From contig OZ023214.1 in the NCBI GenBank assembly GCA_963995525.1, positions 19,675,626 to 19,739,625 of the forward strand: a stretch of 64,000 bases of DNA, written 5' to 3'. The first letter of the stretch is position 1. Each line of letters opens with the position of its first letter. The notes beneath the pieces were generated by a model, which made no database searches, was not told where the DNA came from, and saw only the letters and a list, made by a program, of their open reading frames with translations. The position numbers and the translations under genes were made by a program. The stretch comes from Escarpia spicata. Its lineage: Eukaryota; Annelida; Polychaeta; Sabellida; Siboglinidae. Of the stretch, positions 11,787-23,369 are shown piece by piece.

Positions 11787-13300
11787 CACCTTGTCAGTCG
11801 GCGTAAAGAGCTGGACATTCTACTGAAACTGCACTTGTAAAGGTCCAGTCTGACATTCTTTTAAACATGGACCAACAGAAACGCCACAGCAGTTGGGGAG
11901 GATTTGACACTTCCAATACGAACGACTTGATGCCGACCGGACAAGTAAGATCTGAACCACTCAAGTGCAGCGCCAGTGACACGGAATCTGTGAGTGATTC
12001 TGTTCAATTGAATTCCGTGGACAATTGTGTCAAAAGCGGCGATCAAGTCAAGCATAACCAACACAACAACACAACCACGGTCTACTGCAGACATAATATC
12101 ATTGTGAACTTTAAGCAGAGCCGTTTCAGTTGAGTGATCTTGTCGCTATGCCGATTGAAACTGGTCGTGCAAGTTGTTCTCTTGCATGTGGACGCGCTCG
12201 ATTACTTTAGAGAGAAATGTCAGATTCGATACAGGTCGATAATTCTGCATTGATTCTGGATTTAGTCCAGCCTTCTTGATGGCGAGATGCAGCCAGTCTT
12301 GTACTTATCCGGAACAACGGACGCGTGCGAATAAACTAAGCTGACCTGCATTATGATTGTATTGATAAACCAGTTCTTCTACGTTCAGCAAGTCAAGATC
12401 ATCCGAACGGAACAGTGGAATGTCTTGTCGAAAAGACACTACATTATTGTTGCATAACTTGCAATATTTGATTTTCATCAAAAGAGTGCGATGTTGAAGA
12501 ATGGCTATGATGAAACTCACCGCAATGTGGTCAGAAAGGCCCATGTCCGTAAAGGTAACATTTCGAACAAGGTGTTCGTCCTTGCTGCGGCCTGGTCATG
12601 AGTACATCCAAAGTGTGTCCTTTCCAGTGGGTTGGCCCGCGAACATGCAACACCATCCCTGTGGCATTCACATAATTGGTCAATCGCCGTGCATCAACAT
12701 TTGCAGCGTTGTCAATATGAAAGTTCAAATCTTCCATGATAATCAGAGGTCCAGGTTTTGTGGCATGCTGGTCGATGAAACGGTCCCATTCTTAAAAAAA
12801 ACACAGTTGTTGACAAGCCATTTATCACAGATGGCGGCGGTCGATAAATAACAACGATTCTCAAGGATGACATTGGTGTTCAAAGGATCGAAATGCATCG
12901 GTATCCTGTTTGTGTAAGACGATTTCGGCGTGTGCTTGATGGAATATCCATATGGTACAATGTCTGTAATCACATTGGCGTCCCTCGAAGGCTTCAACCA
13001 CGTTTCGCATATCGCCATCATATCGAGATGGTTTTCAAGTATATGATCCGCAATGGCGAGTGTTTTGTTCTGACACGATTGTGCGTTAACGTAGCATACT
13101 CTTACGCCTTGATCGCGCTATAACTGTTTACGCAATGGTAAAGTTATGAAATTTGGTACATTTGGCTTGGTTGTGCCAACGTCGGTACTCTTGCGTAGTG
13201 AATTATTGTCCTGATCTGTTTTGTGACTTTACGACCGCCAAGGTGTTTACGTTTCGTAGACGAACGCTTGAAGATGCACAGTTGGTGAAAGAGAAGATTC
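11787..13300 (-). pseudogene. Degraded CR1/L2-like LINE with endonuclease and RT pieces
   Basis: Reading from 13.3 kb leftwards: MMAICETWLKPSRDANVITD (13020) is the endonuclease E-T-W-L motif. HWKGHTLDVLMTRP (about 12625) and GLSDHIAVSF (12540) are the distal endonuclease. NYRPVSNLTFLSKVIERV (about 12230), VMLDLIAAFDTIVHG (about 12045) and FRSYLSGRHQVVRIGS are RT motifs 2-4. ALYAD ends the fragment at the catalytic box near 11797. Stops, frameshifts and a deletion between endonuclease and RT are present. The element lacks its 3' part. Confidence 0.8.
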
Positions 13301-13745
13301 ACACAGCAGGTCACCGGAGATCTGATATACCTGGTTGCATGGGCGGCAGTTGACAACAAATGTGTCCTAGAATAACGCACCACTGATGTTGACACACACG
13401 CATGCTGAAGTGCGTCTTGCGTCACTGAGTATCATCGGCGATTGCACAAAAGTTGTCCGTGGTCCGGTGTTATCCAAGAATAGACCACAGCGTTCTGCTT
13501 GACAAGTTTGCAACCGGTTCTCAAGGCAAGCGTAGAAGAATGTCGATTAAAAACAATAACAGTCCGGCACCAGTAATTATTTTCAAGTAAAATGTAAACG
13601 TCCGAAGTAATATATGTACCTCTATACACGCACCTGAGAAATATGAAAAACGTTCCTAGAATTGAAATACGTCAAACTTGTAACAATAAGACAGCTGTCG
13701 TGGAAGCTACTGCCAAGCACAACACCTCAGCTCCATGTCATGCCA

Positions 13746-13880
13746 TGAATATGTACAAAATAAAATCGACACACACCTCAGAAGGGCGGGATACTTGTAA
13801 ATAAACAAGGGTTGAACTCTCGATAAGCCAAAAGGCTGCCATCTAAAGTTAATTATCTGCGTGGCAATCTTGTTAAATAA
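13746..13880 (+). mobile_element. 5'-truncated CR1 3' tail (same family as 48860-52209)
   Basis: The last codons of the CR1 ORF2 (degenerate N-M-x-K-x-K) are followed by the family's 3' UTR phrases: ACTCTCGATAAGCCAAAAGG, then GTTAATTATCTGCGTGGCAATCTTGTTAAAT. The terminal GTTAAATCTT array is short. Confidence 0.75.
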
Positions 13881-14878
13881 GCTGAAATTATGCTGACGCG
13901 GCGGTGAACAATTTCAATAGCAACCCCCATCTTCTGATGTCACAGTTGAGCCAGGCAAGCAAGCGGAGAAACTGAAGAAAAGTTGAAGTGAAGATACAGC
14001 GACATGGCGTAGCGGCAAAAAAAATCAACAGACCTCCCCCGCCCGTCTTCCCATTTCATCAGTTGAGACGAGTTAGGAGACAGCGCAAGAGACAGCGAGA
14101 AGACGGTGAAATTACGGCTGCGCAATGACGAAACATTTTCAACAGCACCCCCCCCCCCCTCCGCCCCATACTCCCCTTCACCCCCCAGTCATCCGATGTC
14201 ACCAGTCGAGCAGAGACAGTGGAGAAGCTGAAGTTACGGCGGTGCAGAAGCAACACATTTTCTGCGACTACAGCATTTGGTTTGGCTCAGATCGAGAAAC
14301 CCTCACCTGCACCTTAAGTTAAGCCTTAAGACTCCAAAAAAATGTCTGATTACACCCCCGTGAAGTTCACAGAAACTCTCTGAGGCTCACAAAACACTTC
14401 CAATTATACACCTACCAACCTCACCTCCTTCACTGTAACAGCAAGACGTCTCTGGATGTAGTTTTTTGTGTGCGACAAATAGTAGCGCCACATCACGGGG
14501 CTTGGTTAATCAAGGCTAGAGGAAAATACTTTAGTTCCAACATATGACATTACTGCTACTAGCAGTCCACGGACAGCCGTCTCAGATCTGCTGAACCGGA
14601 ATTAAACGTACTTAAGAAAGTTCATGCCAGCATGACACAGACGCCTACAAACAATCATAGTTGTTGATGAGACGGTAGCTGTTTGAGTGTCAACACAGTG
14701 TGCTTGCGAGATCACTCAGAACAGCCTCAACTAGTCGTTTAGTTAGTTAATGGGTAGATGTCAACACCATCCCAATGAAAAACCATTGCACGTAATATTT
14801 TATCATACCTTTACAGACTTATGTTACGTATAAACATCGAATCAAACAGACATGCAAATAATATAGTAATTGTTATAG
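13881..14878. repeat. Three degenerate ~115-bp tandem repeats, then unannotated DNA
   Basis: Between about 13895 and 14270 the pattern GCGGYG..CAATTTCAA..AGCACCCCC....GATGTCACCAGTTGAG recurs three times with strong divergence. It includes a C10-11 homopolymer near 14149. The rest, to 14878, has no recognisable gene. Confidence 0.4.
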
Positions 14879-15480
14879 ATGTGGGCTCTCCATCTTTGCG
14901 CATCATCTTTGTCAAACACGTCCGTAGATGAAAGCAAGGCTGACCTGGCTCACTGTCTCATCCATTACACGATGGAGCACGGTAAGCACCTGCCCGATGG
15001 ATGCGAACTCGTCGTGGGTGGGGGATTTCAAGACAACAAATGCACAAAATCAACTGTTAGAGATGTTGGTTGTGCATTTAAATAAGGAAGCAGACACGCG
15101 CCTCATATTACATGCATGTGACAGTGGCAAGCACGTTCAAGAGGACAGTGGTCGTGTACATAGACACACGCGTCTTCCTCGTGTTGCTTCTCTTTATAGC
15201 CTACTGTGACATGAATGAGGCAGTGACAAGCACGTTCAAGAGGACAGCGGTCGTGTACATATACACACGTTTCTTCCTCGTGCTGCTTCTCTTTATGGCC
15301 TCATATTACATGCATGAGACAGTGACAAGCACGTTCAAGAGAGCAGTGGTCGTGTACATAGACACACGCGTCTTTCTCATGTTGCTTCTCTTTGTGGCCG
15401 GATCCAGTAAAACCAACTATTGGGTTGTACTTGGTAATGTTGTAAGAGATGGCACTACTTTGAATCTGCAGGTGGTGTAG
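14879..15480 (+). pseudogene. Remnant of a transposon-associated gene with internal minisatellite
   Basis: The peptide ADLAHCLIHYTMEHGKHLPD, then KEADTRLILHACDSGKH, then FKRTVVVYIDTRVFLVLLLF resembles a recurrent uncharacterised protein that carries an E-A-D-T-R...D-T-D-V-L-(L)n core and travels with invertebrate repeats. A frameshift lies near 15080-15110. The FKRxVVVYIDTRVFLxLLLF block is present three times in a row with a DNA period of about 111 bp (15107-15400), so an open frame of 122 codons survives through the array. A matching C-terminal cysteine-rich portion of such proteins occurs at 33090 and 37746. Confidence 0.6.
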
Positions 15481-15484
15481 TGTT

Positions 15485-15511
15485 CTATATATATATATAT
15501 ATATATATATC
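15485..15511. repeat. (AT)n microsatellite
   Basis: Short pure AT run directly after the minisatellite-bearing ORF. Confidence 0.9.
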
Positions 15512-17807
15512 AGTTTGGAGGTGAACGCGCATTGTGAACGCATTATGCTAAACCATTAATGTAAGTAAAAAACAATCTGGAGCTTCAGCGCCATTCCGTT
15601 CCGCTATCGGTTCACGACAGCGGAAGATGGGGGGGGGGGGTAGTTCTTGAAAATTATTATTCTGCATCGCGCCGCGGTAATTTAACCTTCTCCGCTGCCT
15701 CGGCTCTCAGCTGATGACATCGAAGACGAGCGGTGGCGGTGGGAATATTTCTCGCGGGCCGCGGCGACGTTCAAAATTGTTGAAGCTCATTAGAAACCTC
15801 CAGTTGCACCCCATTGACAATCGCCACGAAAAAAAACACCTTATGGATTCCAGAATACTTCGATTTGCCCATTGAGGCTCGCCAAAAAGCCCATATGCAC
15901 GCTCAGATTTATTCGGGGGGGGGGGCAGAACCATATGTCTGCCCTCAGCGAAATTCCAGACCCCTTTGCACCCTGTTCCCACGCATATGACTCACCATAG
16001 AAACGAGCGCAGTGGCTCGCAGCAGCATCTTAATTGTATATTAGAGTGTGCACGTGTCTTTTACGACCAGCACGTGACTCCATACTTGTCAATGTGACGA
16101 TGATAAAGAAAACGATAGGGCAGAACTATTGTCCAGTGGCAGACCAACGGATGTGGAATATTTTATGAAATATGTCCGATCAACAGTAACATTGAAGGCA
16201 TTCCGGCAAACATCTAACTCACCTATTTTGCTTCTAATATGGGATCGGGCAAGTATTTTGTTATAAAATGCCATTTTTGACCTAATACAAGTTTTTAATT
16301 AATATCTTGAATCTCATAATATTATACCTGTCCAAGGACAACAACATATATATTTAGTACGCAAAAATAAGATGGATATGAATGGTAGTTTTCGAGATAT
16401 CATGTTTTCAAAATGAGGTTTTAGCAGTTTAGCACCTGGCAGGAGACCAACAAACATTTAAAAAATACAACTTAGGCAAATAAATAGATGAACACTTGGA
16501 AGATACATTTTATATGTAGGCATTAAAACAAGTTTCATTGAGCTGTATTGTGTTGTTTGGTTTTTATCTGACTTTTTGTGAATGGGTTTCCTTTCCCTGA
16601 TCACCTTGAGTCAGGGAAAATTGTCAAAACTATACAACTGTTCTGGACATGAAACCAGAACATCCATTACAACATAATAAAGTAATTACATGAAGAAATA
16701 ATGGGTTATTTCTAATGTACTTTAGTTAAAAAGTTAAGTTCTGTAAGAAATATAGCTTACTTTGTATAAGTATAACTGCTTTTTATAAAATAACATTAAA
16801 TTAAAACTATCTGTAGTCGCATATTTAACACAACCACTGTTTCTTTGCAATTTTGTAAATTTGGATATTCGTTTTAAAATATATTAATGTACATTTCAAA
16901 ATGATTTGGTCGTATAACAAAAGGAACAACCAGCCTACGTTCTTATGAAAGTTATAACTAAATGTCGTCGATCTTGGCCCGCCGTCCATTCTACCATCGA
17001 CATTACTTTATTATATGATATTATATTTGCTTTAATTTGACATATGTACACTATTTCCAAAGTAGAGTAAAAAAATAGATATTATTTAATAAATACGATT
17101 TTCCATGCGTATCCGTAGATCGTATGCACAATTTGAAAGTCGGCCTAAATAGCAACGACATGCCAACATAATTATTATCGCCGGTCGGACATGGTCGTAG
17201 TAGCATCTTTTGCCGACATTCCAGTTATTGACTAAATATTTCGTAGTTCCCTAATCGTTTTTAACGTAACACATACATGTTACAGTATACATAAAACATA
17301 TTCGATCATGTAAAGTGGGATAACAAACAGTGAAAATAGCACAAAGAATGTTGAGCAAAATATCAGTTAACGACGGGTATAGCATGCCCCTCACACCAAA
17401 GATCGACTTGTACTATAGCGCACATTGCTAAGGTTGTGTGGATCAGTCTATTTTATCGCGATGGGAGATCCACTTTTAACAGTAAACAAATACTCAAATT
17501 ATTCGCTACGCGTTATCAATACAATATTATTTGTTGTGTAGATCATATTTATTTGCAATTAGGAACCACAATATACCGAAATATCTTGCATATGCATCGA
17601 CAAAAATATTAGAAACGTAACTAACGGCACGAGTAGCGAGCGAGCTACCGGAGCCGCGCTAAGCGTCGGTACTCGGGTAAAATTCGCAAATCTTTCACCT
17701 TTCAAGTATCGGCGCGGCAACAAATTTAATGTAGCTAGCCGCTCACCGCCCGATTGTCTACGCTGCGACGCATCTCGACGGTCGTAGGCAAATCGCGTAT
17801 GATCGTA
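15512..17807. other. Non-coding DNA, no gene recognised
   Basis: Contains G homopolymers at about 15630 and 15917 and long AT-rich sequence. A GC-richer stretch at 17600-17780 has several CpG-containing words. The minus-strand open frame around 15707-15982 has no recognisable homology. Confidence 0.4.
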
Positions 17808-18041
17808 AAGGTAGGTAAAGCTAAGTTCTTATACAGCGCAGTATCCAGTCCTCAGGACTGCTCAGAGCACTTTACACTTTACTCCCTGGCAGACCTCTTC
17901 AATCGAACACCATCTCGACTTCTCTGGGACGAATATCCACCACTGTCTATCGCATACAGCTGGGTGAACTGAAGCAATGTAGAATAAACGAACTTGCCCA
18001 AGGTTCGACACCGCCGCACTGGATTCGAACCCACGTTCTCT
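17808..18041 (-). mobile_element. tRNA-derived SINE, 5'-truncated copy
   Basis: On the minus strand this begins just before the Pol III B box GGTTCGAATCC and runs through the same body as the complete SINE at 27087-27404 (GAACCTTGGGCAAGTTCGTT, GACCTGCCAGGGAGTAAAGT-like, GCAGTCCTGAGGACTGGATA). The A-box half is missing. Its truncated 5' edge directly abuts the (TTA)n tail of the L2-like LINE, so either the LINE inserted next to it or into it. Confidence 0.8.
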
Positions 18042-18195
18042 CAGTTAATAATAATAATAATAATAAGATAACTTCTATTGCGCCTAAATCCTTGGAAACC
18101 AAGCTCAGAGGCGCATCAAAACAAAAGGGTTGGTCAATCTCAAAGTCCATAAGTAGTTTTCCAGTTGTCAACAGATGGGTCAAGGCGCTAGGGAG
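18042..18195 (-). mobile_element. L2-like LINE 3' UTR and (TTA)n tail
   Basis: After the ORF stop the minus strand runs about 130 bp and ends ...GGATTTAGGCGCAATAGAAG followed by TTATC and seven to eight TTA units (18042-18066). A short trinucleotide tail is usual for L2/CR1-type elements. Confidence 0.85.
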
Positions 18196-21100
18196 CTAAG
18201 GTGGATAAGCAAGGTTGTAAAGATACGTTTTTAAATGACGACGGAATTTTGTAATATTTTCAACTGATCTAACACTAAGAGGAAGCATATTCCAAAGAGT
18301 TGGTGCAGCAACAGAAAAAGCCCTAGTTCCAATGTTAGTGTTGGCTCTAGGAACAAAAAGTAGGTCAGAACTAGATGATCGAAGCTGGATAGATTTTCTT
18401 ACAGGAGTAAGCAATAAATGCAAATAAGATGGTTGCTTATTGGACAGTGCCTGATATGTAATGGTACAGATCTTAAAAATTATACGATATCGTACAGGAA
18501 GCCAATGTAAAGACTTCAAAAGTGGCACAGAGCGAGAAAAACGAGGAGATCTTGTAACTACTCTTGCTAGACAATTTTGGACACGCTGAAGTTTTGTGAT
18601 ATCCTTGCTAGCGATATTATAAAGGAGGGAATTGCAATAGTCAATTCTGCTGCTAACAAGCGCTGTTACAATAGTCTTAGCAACAGAAAATGACATATAC
18701 CGGCGAATACGGCGAAGATCACGAATATGATAAAAACAGCAGCGACATGTTTGAGATATATGTTGTCGGAAATTGAAGTTTCTATCAAAGATTACTCCTA
18801 GATTACGCACCGAGGTTGCTGGCGTGATGTACTGATTCAAAATACGCGTAGGGAAAAAACCATCCAGTTTACAACGCTGCATTCGAGTACCAATAATGAT
18901 CAATTCAGTTTTATTTGCATTTAATTTCAACTTGCTGTCAGTCATCCAATGGAAGATATCTTGAAGGCAATCACTAAGTTGGTTAAGGGAGCGATTTGTA
19001 TCCGGGGTAGCCAATGAAATGTAAATCTGAGTGTCATCAGCATAAAGATGATGATCTAAGTTATGTTTTTGTATAACAGAGCTTAGTGGCGTGGTGTAAA
19101 GAGTAAAAAGCAAAGGCCCAAGAACAGAACCCTGGGGAACACCAAATAAAGCCGGCAGTGCAGCTGAAAAGCAGTTCCCAATCTTTATAGTTTGGTATCT
19201 ATCAGTTAGATACGAAGAAAACCAGCTTAGAGCTGTGCCAGATATGCCGTACCACTTTAATAGGCGTTCAATGAGAATGCTGTGATCAATCGTGTCAAAC
19301 GCGGCAGAGAGATCTAGTAAGGTAAGTGCAGTCACTTTACCATTATTAATGTTCAAGGTAATGTCATTATGAACCTTTAAAAGGGCAGTCTCTGTTGAAT
19401 GAAACTGCTTATATGCTGATTGTGACACATTAATTAACACATTTGTGCTAATGTGAGACCTTAGACGACTTGCTACAACCTTTTCTAGTATTTTGGAAAT
19501 GAAGCTGAGATTAGAAATAGGTCTATAACTGTTTAGGTCTTGCTTAGGCAGAGATGACTTCTTAAGAAGTGGTGTGACATGGGCGTATTTAAAATCATCA
19601 GGAAAACAGCCAGAGCAAAGTGATGCATTTATAATATTTGTTATAGGTCCAATTAGTGTATCGAGACATACTTTTAGCAGCATTGTTGGAAATGGATCAA
19701 GTGCACAAGATTTATTTGGGGAGGACATAATTATTTTCCTAACTTCATCAACTGTTGCAGGTTCAAATGATACAAGTTGAGAATTTACTTGTGGAAAGTC
19801 CACACTGACATTACTTATATTATGATGTGGGAAAGCAGAACGAATGATACTGATTTTATTCTTGAAGTGACTAGAGAACGAATCACATAGAGACTTAATT
19901 GACATATGATCAGGTAACGATGGAGTAGGCCGTCTGTGTAGAATGTTATTGATGCAGTTCCATAACTGACGCGGATTATCAGACTTATTTATGACCATAT
20001 CTGTAAAATAATCTGATTTAGCTTTAGCCATTTGTCTGTTACAGAGGTGACATTGCTTAGAATAACGCGACCTATCTAATGGCGAGCGTGATTTGCGCCA
20101 TACACGCTCTAAATAACGACGACGCCTTTTAGATAGTATAATTTCAGAAGTCATCCATGGAGCCGGTGGCCTTTCTGACACCCATTTGGATTTTATAGGT
20201 GCATGTTTGTCAAGTAGTGCATTGAGTACTTGACAGTACTGTTTATATAAGTCAGATATATGTTTTTTTGGATCTGTGATAAGGTCAGATATAAGGATAT
20301 CAGCCATTAAAGCTGTAATGTCAATCCTATGAATGGCTCTGTAAGACACATTGTGTTTCGATTGTAAAGGGGCTATAGAACCATTAATATTGGCAATGAC
20401 AGTATGGTGGTCTGATAACCCATCTGAAACAGTAGGTGCTTGGATATTATTACAAGTTGAACGGGTTATCAAGAGGTCAAGCCAATGGCCATGTATATGT
20501 GTCGAAAAGGTAACATGTTGTTTCAAATCAAATGATGCCAGAATATCATCAAACGTAGTTGTAGTTGAAGAAGGTATATCCAAATGTAGATTAAAATCAC
20601 CAAGAATGTAAAATTCTGAGTGAATGACTGCCAGATTTTCCAACATATCCTGAAAGTCTTCAAAGAAATTGGCAGGATGTCCTGGAGGGCGATAGATACA
20701 AACAAAGTGTGCGGAGAAAGAAGAATCTGAAATTTCAGCAAAGATGGACTCAAAACTAGAGTATTCAGGGTTAGAATGTAATTTAACTTTGAACTGCTGT
20801 GATATAAAAAAGCCAACACCACCTCCACGGCCGACTAAACGTGGTCGATGGTGAAAGGTGTAACCAGAAGGGGAAACGTCAGCAATGCATGCATGTGTAT
20901 CACGTGGTCTAAGCCAGGTCTCAGTTACAGCTAGAATGTTTATTTTCTTTGAAATTAATAAATCACAAAGTGAGGCTGTCTTATCTCGTACAGATCGAAC
21001 ATTTGTAGTGGCCACCCGAATGTGTCGTCTAACAGATGGCCCAGGATTGAGACTTACATCTCCTGCTAGTAATAAAATTATTGCTAATTTCAATGTAGGC

Positions 21101-21315
21101 GTAGAGCGGGGGATTGGCAGTAACTTTCTATTATAACAAACATGAAGACATGGCAGACTATGCAAAATTGAAATAGAATGATGAATTTTAGTGTGATTAG
21201 GAAAAAGCACATTAAAATGATTATATCTCAATGGTTTGCATAAAACAAAATCGATGTCCCTTACAACAACAGAACAAGACAAGCAGAAAACACCAAATAG
21301 GAATAATGGTGACAT
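18196..21315 (-). CDS. L2-like LINE ORF: endonuclease + reverse transcriptase, 1039 aa, intact
   Basis: A single uninterrupted ORF encodes the retrotransposition protein of a CR1/L2-group LINE. It nicks target DNA and reverse-transcribes the element RNA at the nick. Residues 1-84 are basic and hydrophobic and contain no recognised domain. Residues 85-93 are GDVSLNPGP, a 2A-like peptide. An APE endonuclease spans about 97-315 (VTETWLRPRDTH-type ETWL motif, GDFNLH, LSDHHTVI). RT spans about 515-790 and includes KSCALDPFPT, NSYRPISNLSF, ALTLLDLSAAFDTIDH, GVPQGSVLGPLLF and YADDTQIY (Y758). The C-terminus has the family's HWLPVRYRI and APTLWNMLP phrases. The lack of any lesion suggests a young, possibly active copy. 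The clade (L2 versus Crack) needs a tree. Confidence 0.93.
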   Translation of the reverse strand: MSPLFLFGVFCLSCSVVVRDIDFVLCKPLRYNHFNVLFPNHTKIHHSISILHSLPCLHVCYNRKLLPIPRSTPTLKLAIILLLAGDVSLNPGPSVRRHIRVATTNVRSVRDKTASLCDLLISKKINILAVTETWLRPRDTHACIADVSPSGYTFHHRPRLVGRGGGVGFFISQQFKVKLHSNPEYSSFESIFAEISDSSFSAHFVCIYRPPGHPANFFEDFQDMLENLAVIHSEFYILGDFNLHLDIPSSTTTTFDDILASFDLKQHVTFSTHIHGHWLDLLITRSTCNNIQAPTVSDGLSDHHTVIANINGSIAPLQSKHNVSYRAIHRIDITALMADILISDLITDPKKHISDLYKQYCQVLNALLDKHAPIKSKWVSERPPAPWMTSEIILSKRRRRYLERVWRKSRSPLDRSRYSKQCHLCNRQMAKAKSDYFTDMVINKSDNPRQLWNCINNILHRRPTPSLPDHMSIKSLCDSFSSHFKNKISIIRSAFPHHNISNVSVDFPQVNSQLVSFEPATVDEVRKIIMSSPNKSCALDPFPTMLLKVCLDTLIGPITNIINASLCSGCFPDDFKYAHVTPLLKKSSLPKQDLNSYRPISNLSFISKILEKVVASRLRSHISTNVLINVSQSAYKQFHSTETALLKVHNDITLNINNGKVTALTLLDLSAAFDTIDHSILIERLLKWYGISGTALSWFSSYLTDRYQTIKIGNCFSAALPALFGVPQGSVLGPLLFTLYTTPLSSVIQKHNLDHHLYADDTQIYISLATPDTNRSLNQLSDCLQDIFHWMTDSKLKLNANKTELIIIGTRMQRCKLDGFFPTRILNQYITPATSVRNLGVIFDRNFNFRQHISQTCRCCFYHIRDLRRIRRYMSFSVAKTIVTALVSSRIDYCNSLLYNIASKDITKLQRVQNCLARVVTRSPRFSRSVPLLKSLHWLPVRYRIIFKICTITYQALSNKQPSYLHLLLTPVRKSIQLRSSSSDLLFVPRANTNIGTRAFSVAAPTLWNMLPLSVRSVENITKFRRHLKTYLYNLAYPP
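21037..21063 (-). other. 2A-like translational recoding peptide (GDVSLNPGP)
   Basis: Codons 85-93 of the LINE ORF encode G-D-V-S-L-N-P-G-P, preceded by the hydrophobic AIILLLLA. In viral 2A peptides and in N-terminal 2A-like peptides reported from animal APE-type LINEs, the ribosome skips the bond between the last G and P. The key N-P-G-P and the upstream D are present. The usual E is replaced by S. Predicted separation is between residues 92 and 93. Confidence 0.75.
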
Positions 21316-22720
21316 AATTATGTTAGATTATTATCATATTTAGTAGACAATAATAGACCAAAACCATATAATTTTATATCATATAGATAATAAATAGTAA
21401 AGAATGTTAAACCCAGAGCTAAGGCTAAGCCTACGGCGTAACTACCGTAACTAAGTAAAAACTAAAATATATTTACAAGATCAGTAGAGTCTCAATTTTA
21501 ACAATAAAGCCTACTTTATTTAATTAGAAAATGTTGAACCGGGGCCAACTCCGGTAACTAAATTGAGACTTACAGGCCTATTAAGGGAGGAAGAACTATT
21601 TATATTTATTATAATTCACTCAGTCAGCCGTAGCCTTAGTCTTAGATAGGCAGAAACTGACTGTAGTATCAATCACTCAATGCCATTAACTGCACCATGA
21701 TTCATTTTTAAATACCGTATTTATTGTAATAATATAAAATGCCAATAGTAATCTAAAAGGTCAATTGAAAAAACTCACAGGCAGCATGTTTTGTAACTTC
21801 ATAATTTAACAGTATAATTGGTACAAACGACAACATTTAAACAAACAAAAAACTGAACATTGCCGACCGGCGAAAGTGAGCGATAATCATAACGGCTTTA
21901 ACGCCGATTTTATTATTAAGTTGAATATGACTGGAACAAAACTTGTTAAAATATGCTTATAATTTAAATATACTTAGCTTGTGGTTGAATTCTTGATTCT
22001 GTAGCGCATTACAAGTTACATAATATTAAAAGTAATCTATTCAAAATAATTAGTATGCTATAATTGAACATTAAACGAAGGATAAATTTTGAAAAGTAAA
22101 CATTATGCCACGCCCCCTAGCGACCCAAAAAGTTGAGAGCCCTGAGCTTTTAAAGCTGCGCTACTGCGCTCTACATAAGCTAGTGACTGGCCTACGACTG
22201 ACCGCCGCACACCGGTTAGCTGTGACGCAACGAAGGGCAAATTGCCGTTAGAAACTATGTATTTGTTATGGTAATTACCAACAAATCAAGTCGAAAATAT
22301 AGGCGTACATTTGTCTTGGTAAATTAGGCATAGTACAAATTAAAACAAATACATCACAATTATAATTGCAATTTTTAAGTTGATAATGTCGATTATGATT
22401 ACCATATGTGTCCTTTGTAAATAAATGTTGCTCGAACAACTTTATTATTTGCAATATTTTTAGAAGACGACTGTGCCAATACTGTTCATTGCAATACAAT
22501 TTAGTACCGCTCATTGATTAAACGAAGTCATACCATTGAGAGTGGTGTGCATCGAGTTTTAACCAACTTTGAAGGCGTGATGCAGAGCCTGTTACAGAGT
22601 CGATTGTACACGATTACAATAGAGTGTCGTAGGAGGTCTATATAGCGTGCATGAGAGGAATGAAGACGGACAACTGTACAGTTTCCGAGAATCACATCGA
22701 AGAAGTTAATTATGCCTTCG
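21316..22720. other. Probable LINE 5' UTR and unannotated DNA
   Basis: The first few hundred bases upstream of the LINE start are probably its 5' UTR; no end can be fixed. No missing SINE half was found here. The remaining AT-rich sequence has no recognisable gene. Confidence 0.4.
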
Positions 22721-22724
22721 ACCG

Positions 22725-22800
22725 ATATTGGACCAGTCGGGGTGTCCTATGTTGGACCACTGGTCCAATGTAAAACACCCGTGGTCCACTATACGTACCA
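22725..22800. repeat. Left imperfect terminal inverted repeat
   Basis: Includes GATATTGGACCAG, the palindrome TTGGACCACTGGTCCAA (22753-22769) and GGTCCACTATACGT. The same order of words appears inverted at 26075-26150. Confidence 0.5.
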
Positions 22801-23369
22801 TCCCAACACACATGATATATGAAAATGTGTCATACTGAAGTTTCTGCATGTGTATATTAGACTCCTACGTATGGCCCGGGACCTTGTTGAGTAACAGGGG
22901 AGGCCTACATTTTTAATCACGGGGTATATTATTTTCTGAAATGTTCACTTTGTTTGACAGTTTTGCTGGAATATGCGGGAAACTAAAAAACAAATAATAT
23001 TTGTTTCTTCAAAACGCCTCATTATTTTATTGATAATCACCACACCTTGCTTAAAGTTTGATAGACATGGCTATTATTTTCACAGACAAGCAATAATGTG
23101 AAACTGCCTCTTATTATGTTATCAATGGTCAATAATTGCATATGTGGCACGTATACTTAACCCGTAGCAAGCATCATAAGTCGATCACGCTCATTTGGGC
23201 AAAAACATCCCGTATTCAAACCTAGCCCCTCCTGCCAGAACGACCAAAACTAAAACATGGTTTATTTAGTTTTAGATACAAAACACTATTATTATTATAT
23301 TATATCAATGACATACTTGGGAATGTCGCATCTGTTTGATTGATTTAGGCTACAAAACAACAAAAACAA

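Noticed and set aside
15707..15982. 91-codon minus-strand ORF
   Set aside because: No recognisable homology, crosses two G homopolymers, and no splice or promoter context was seen.
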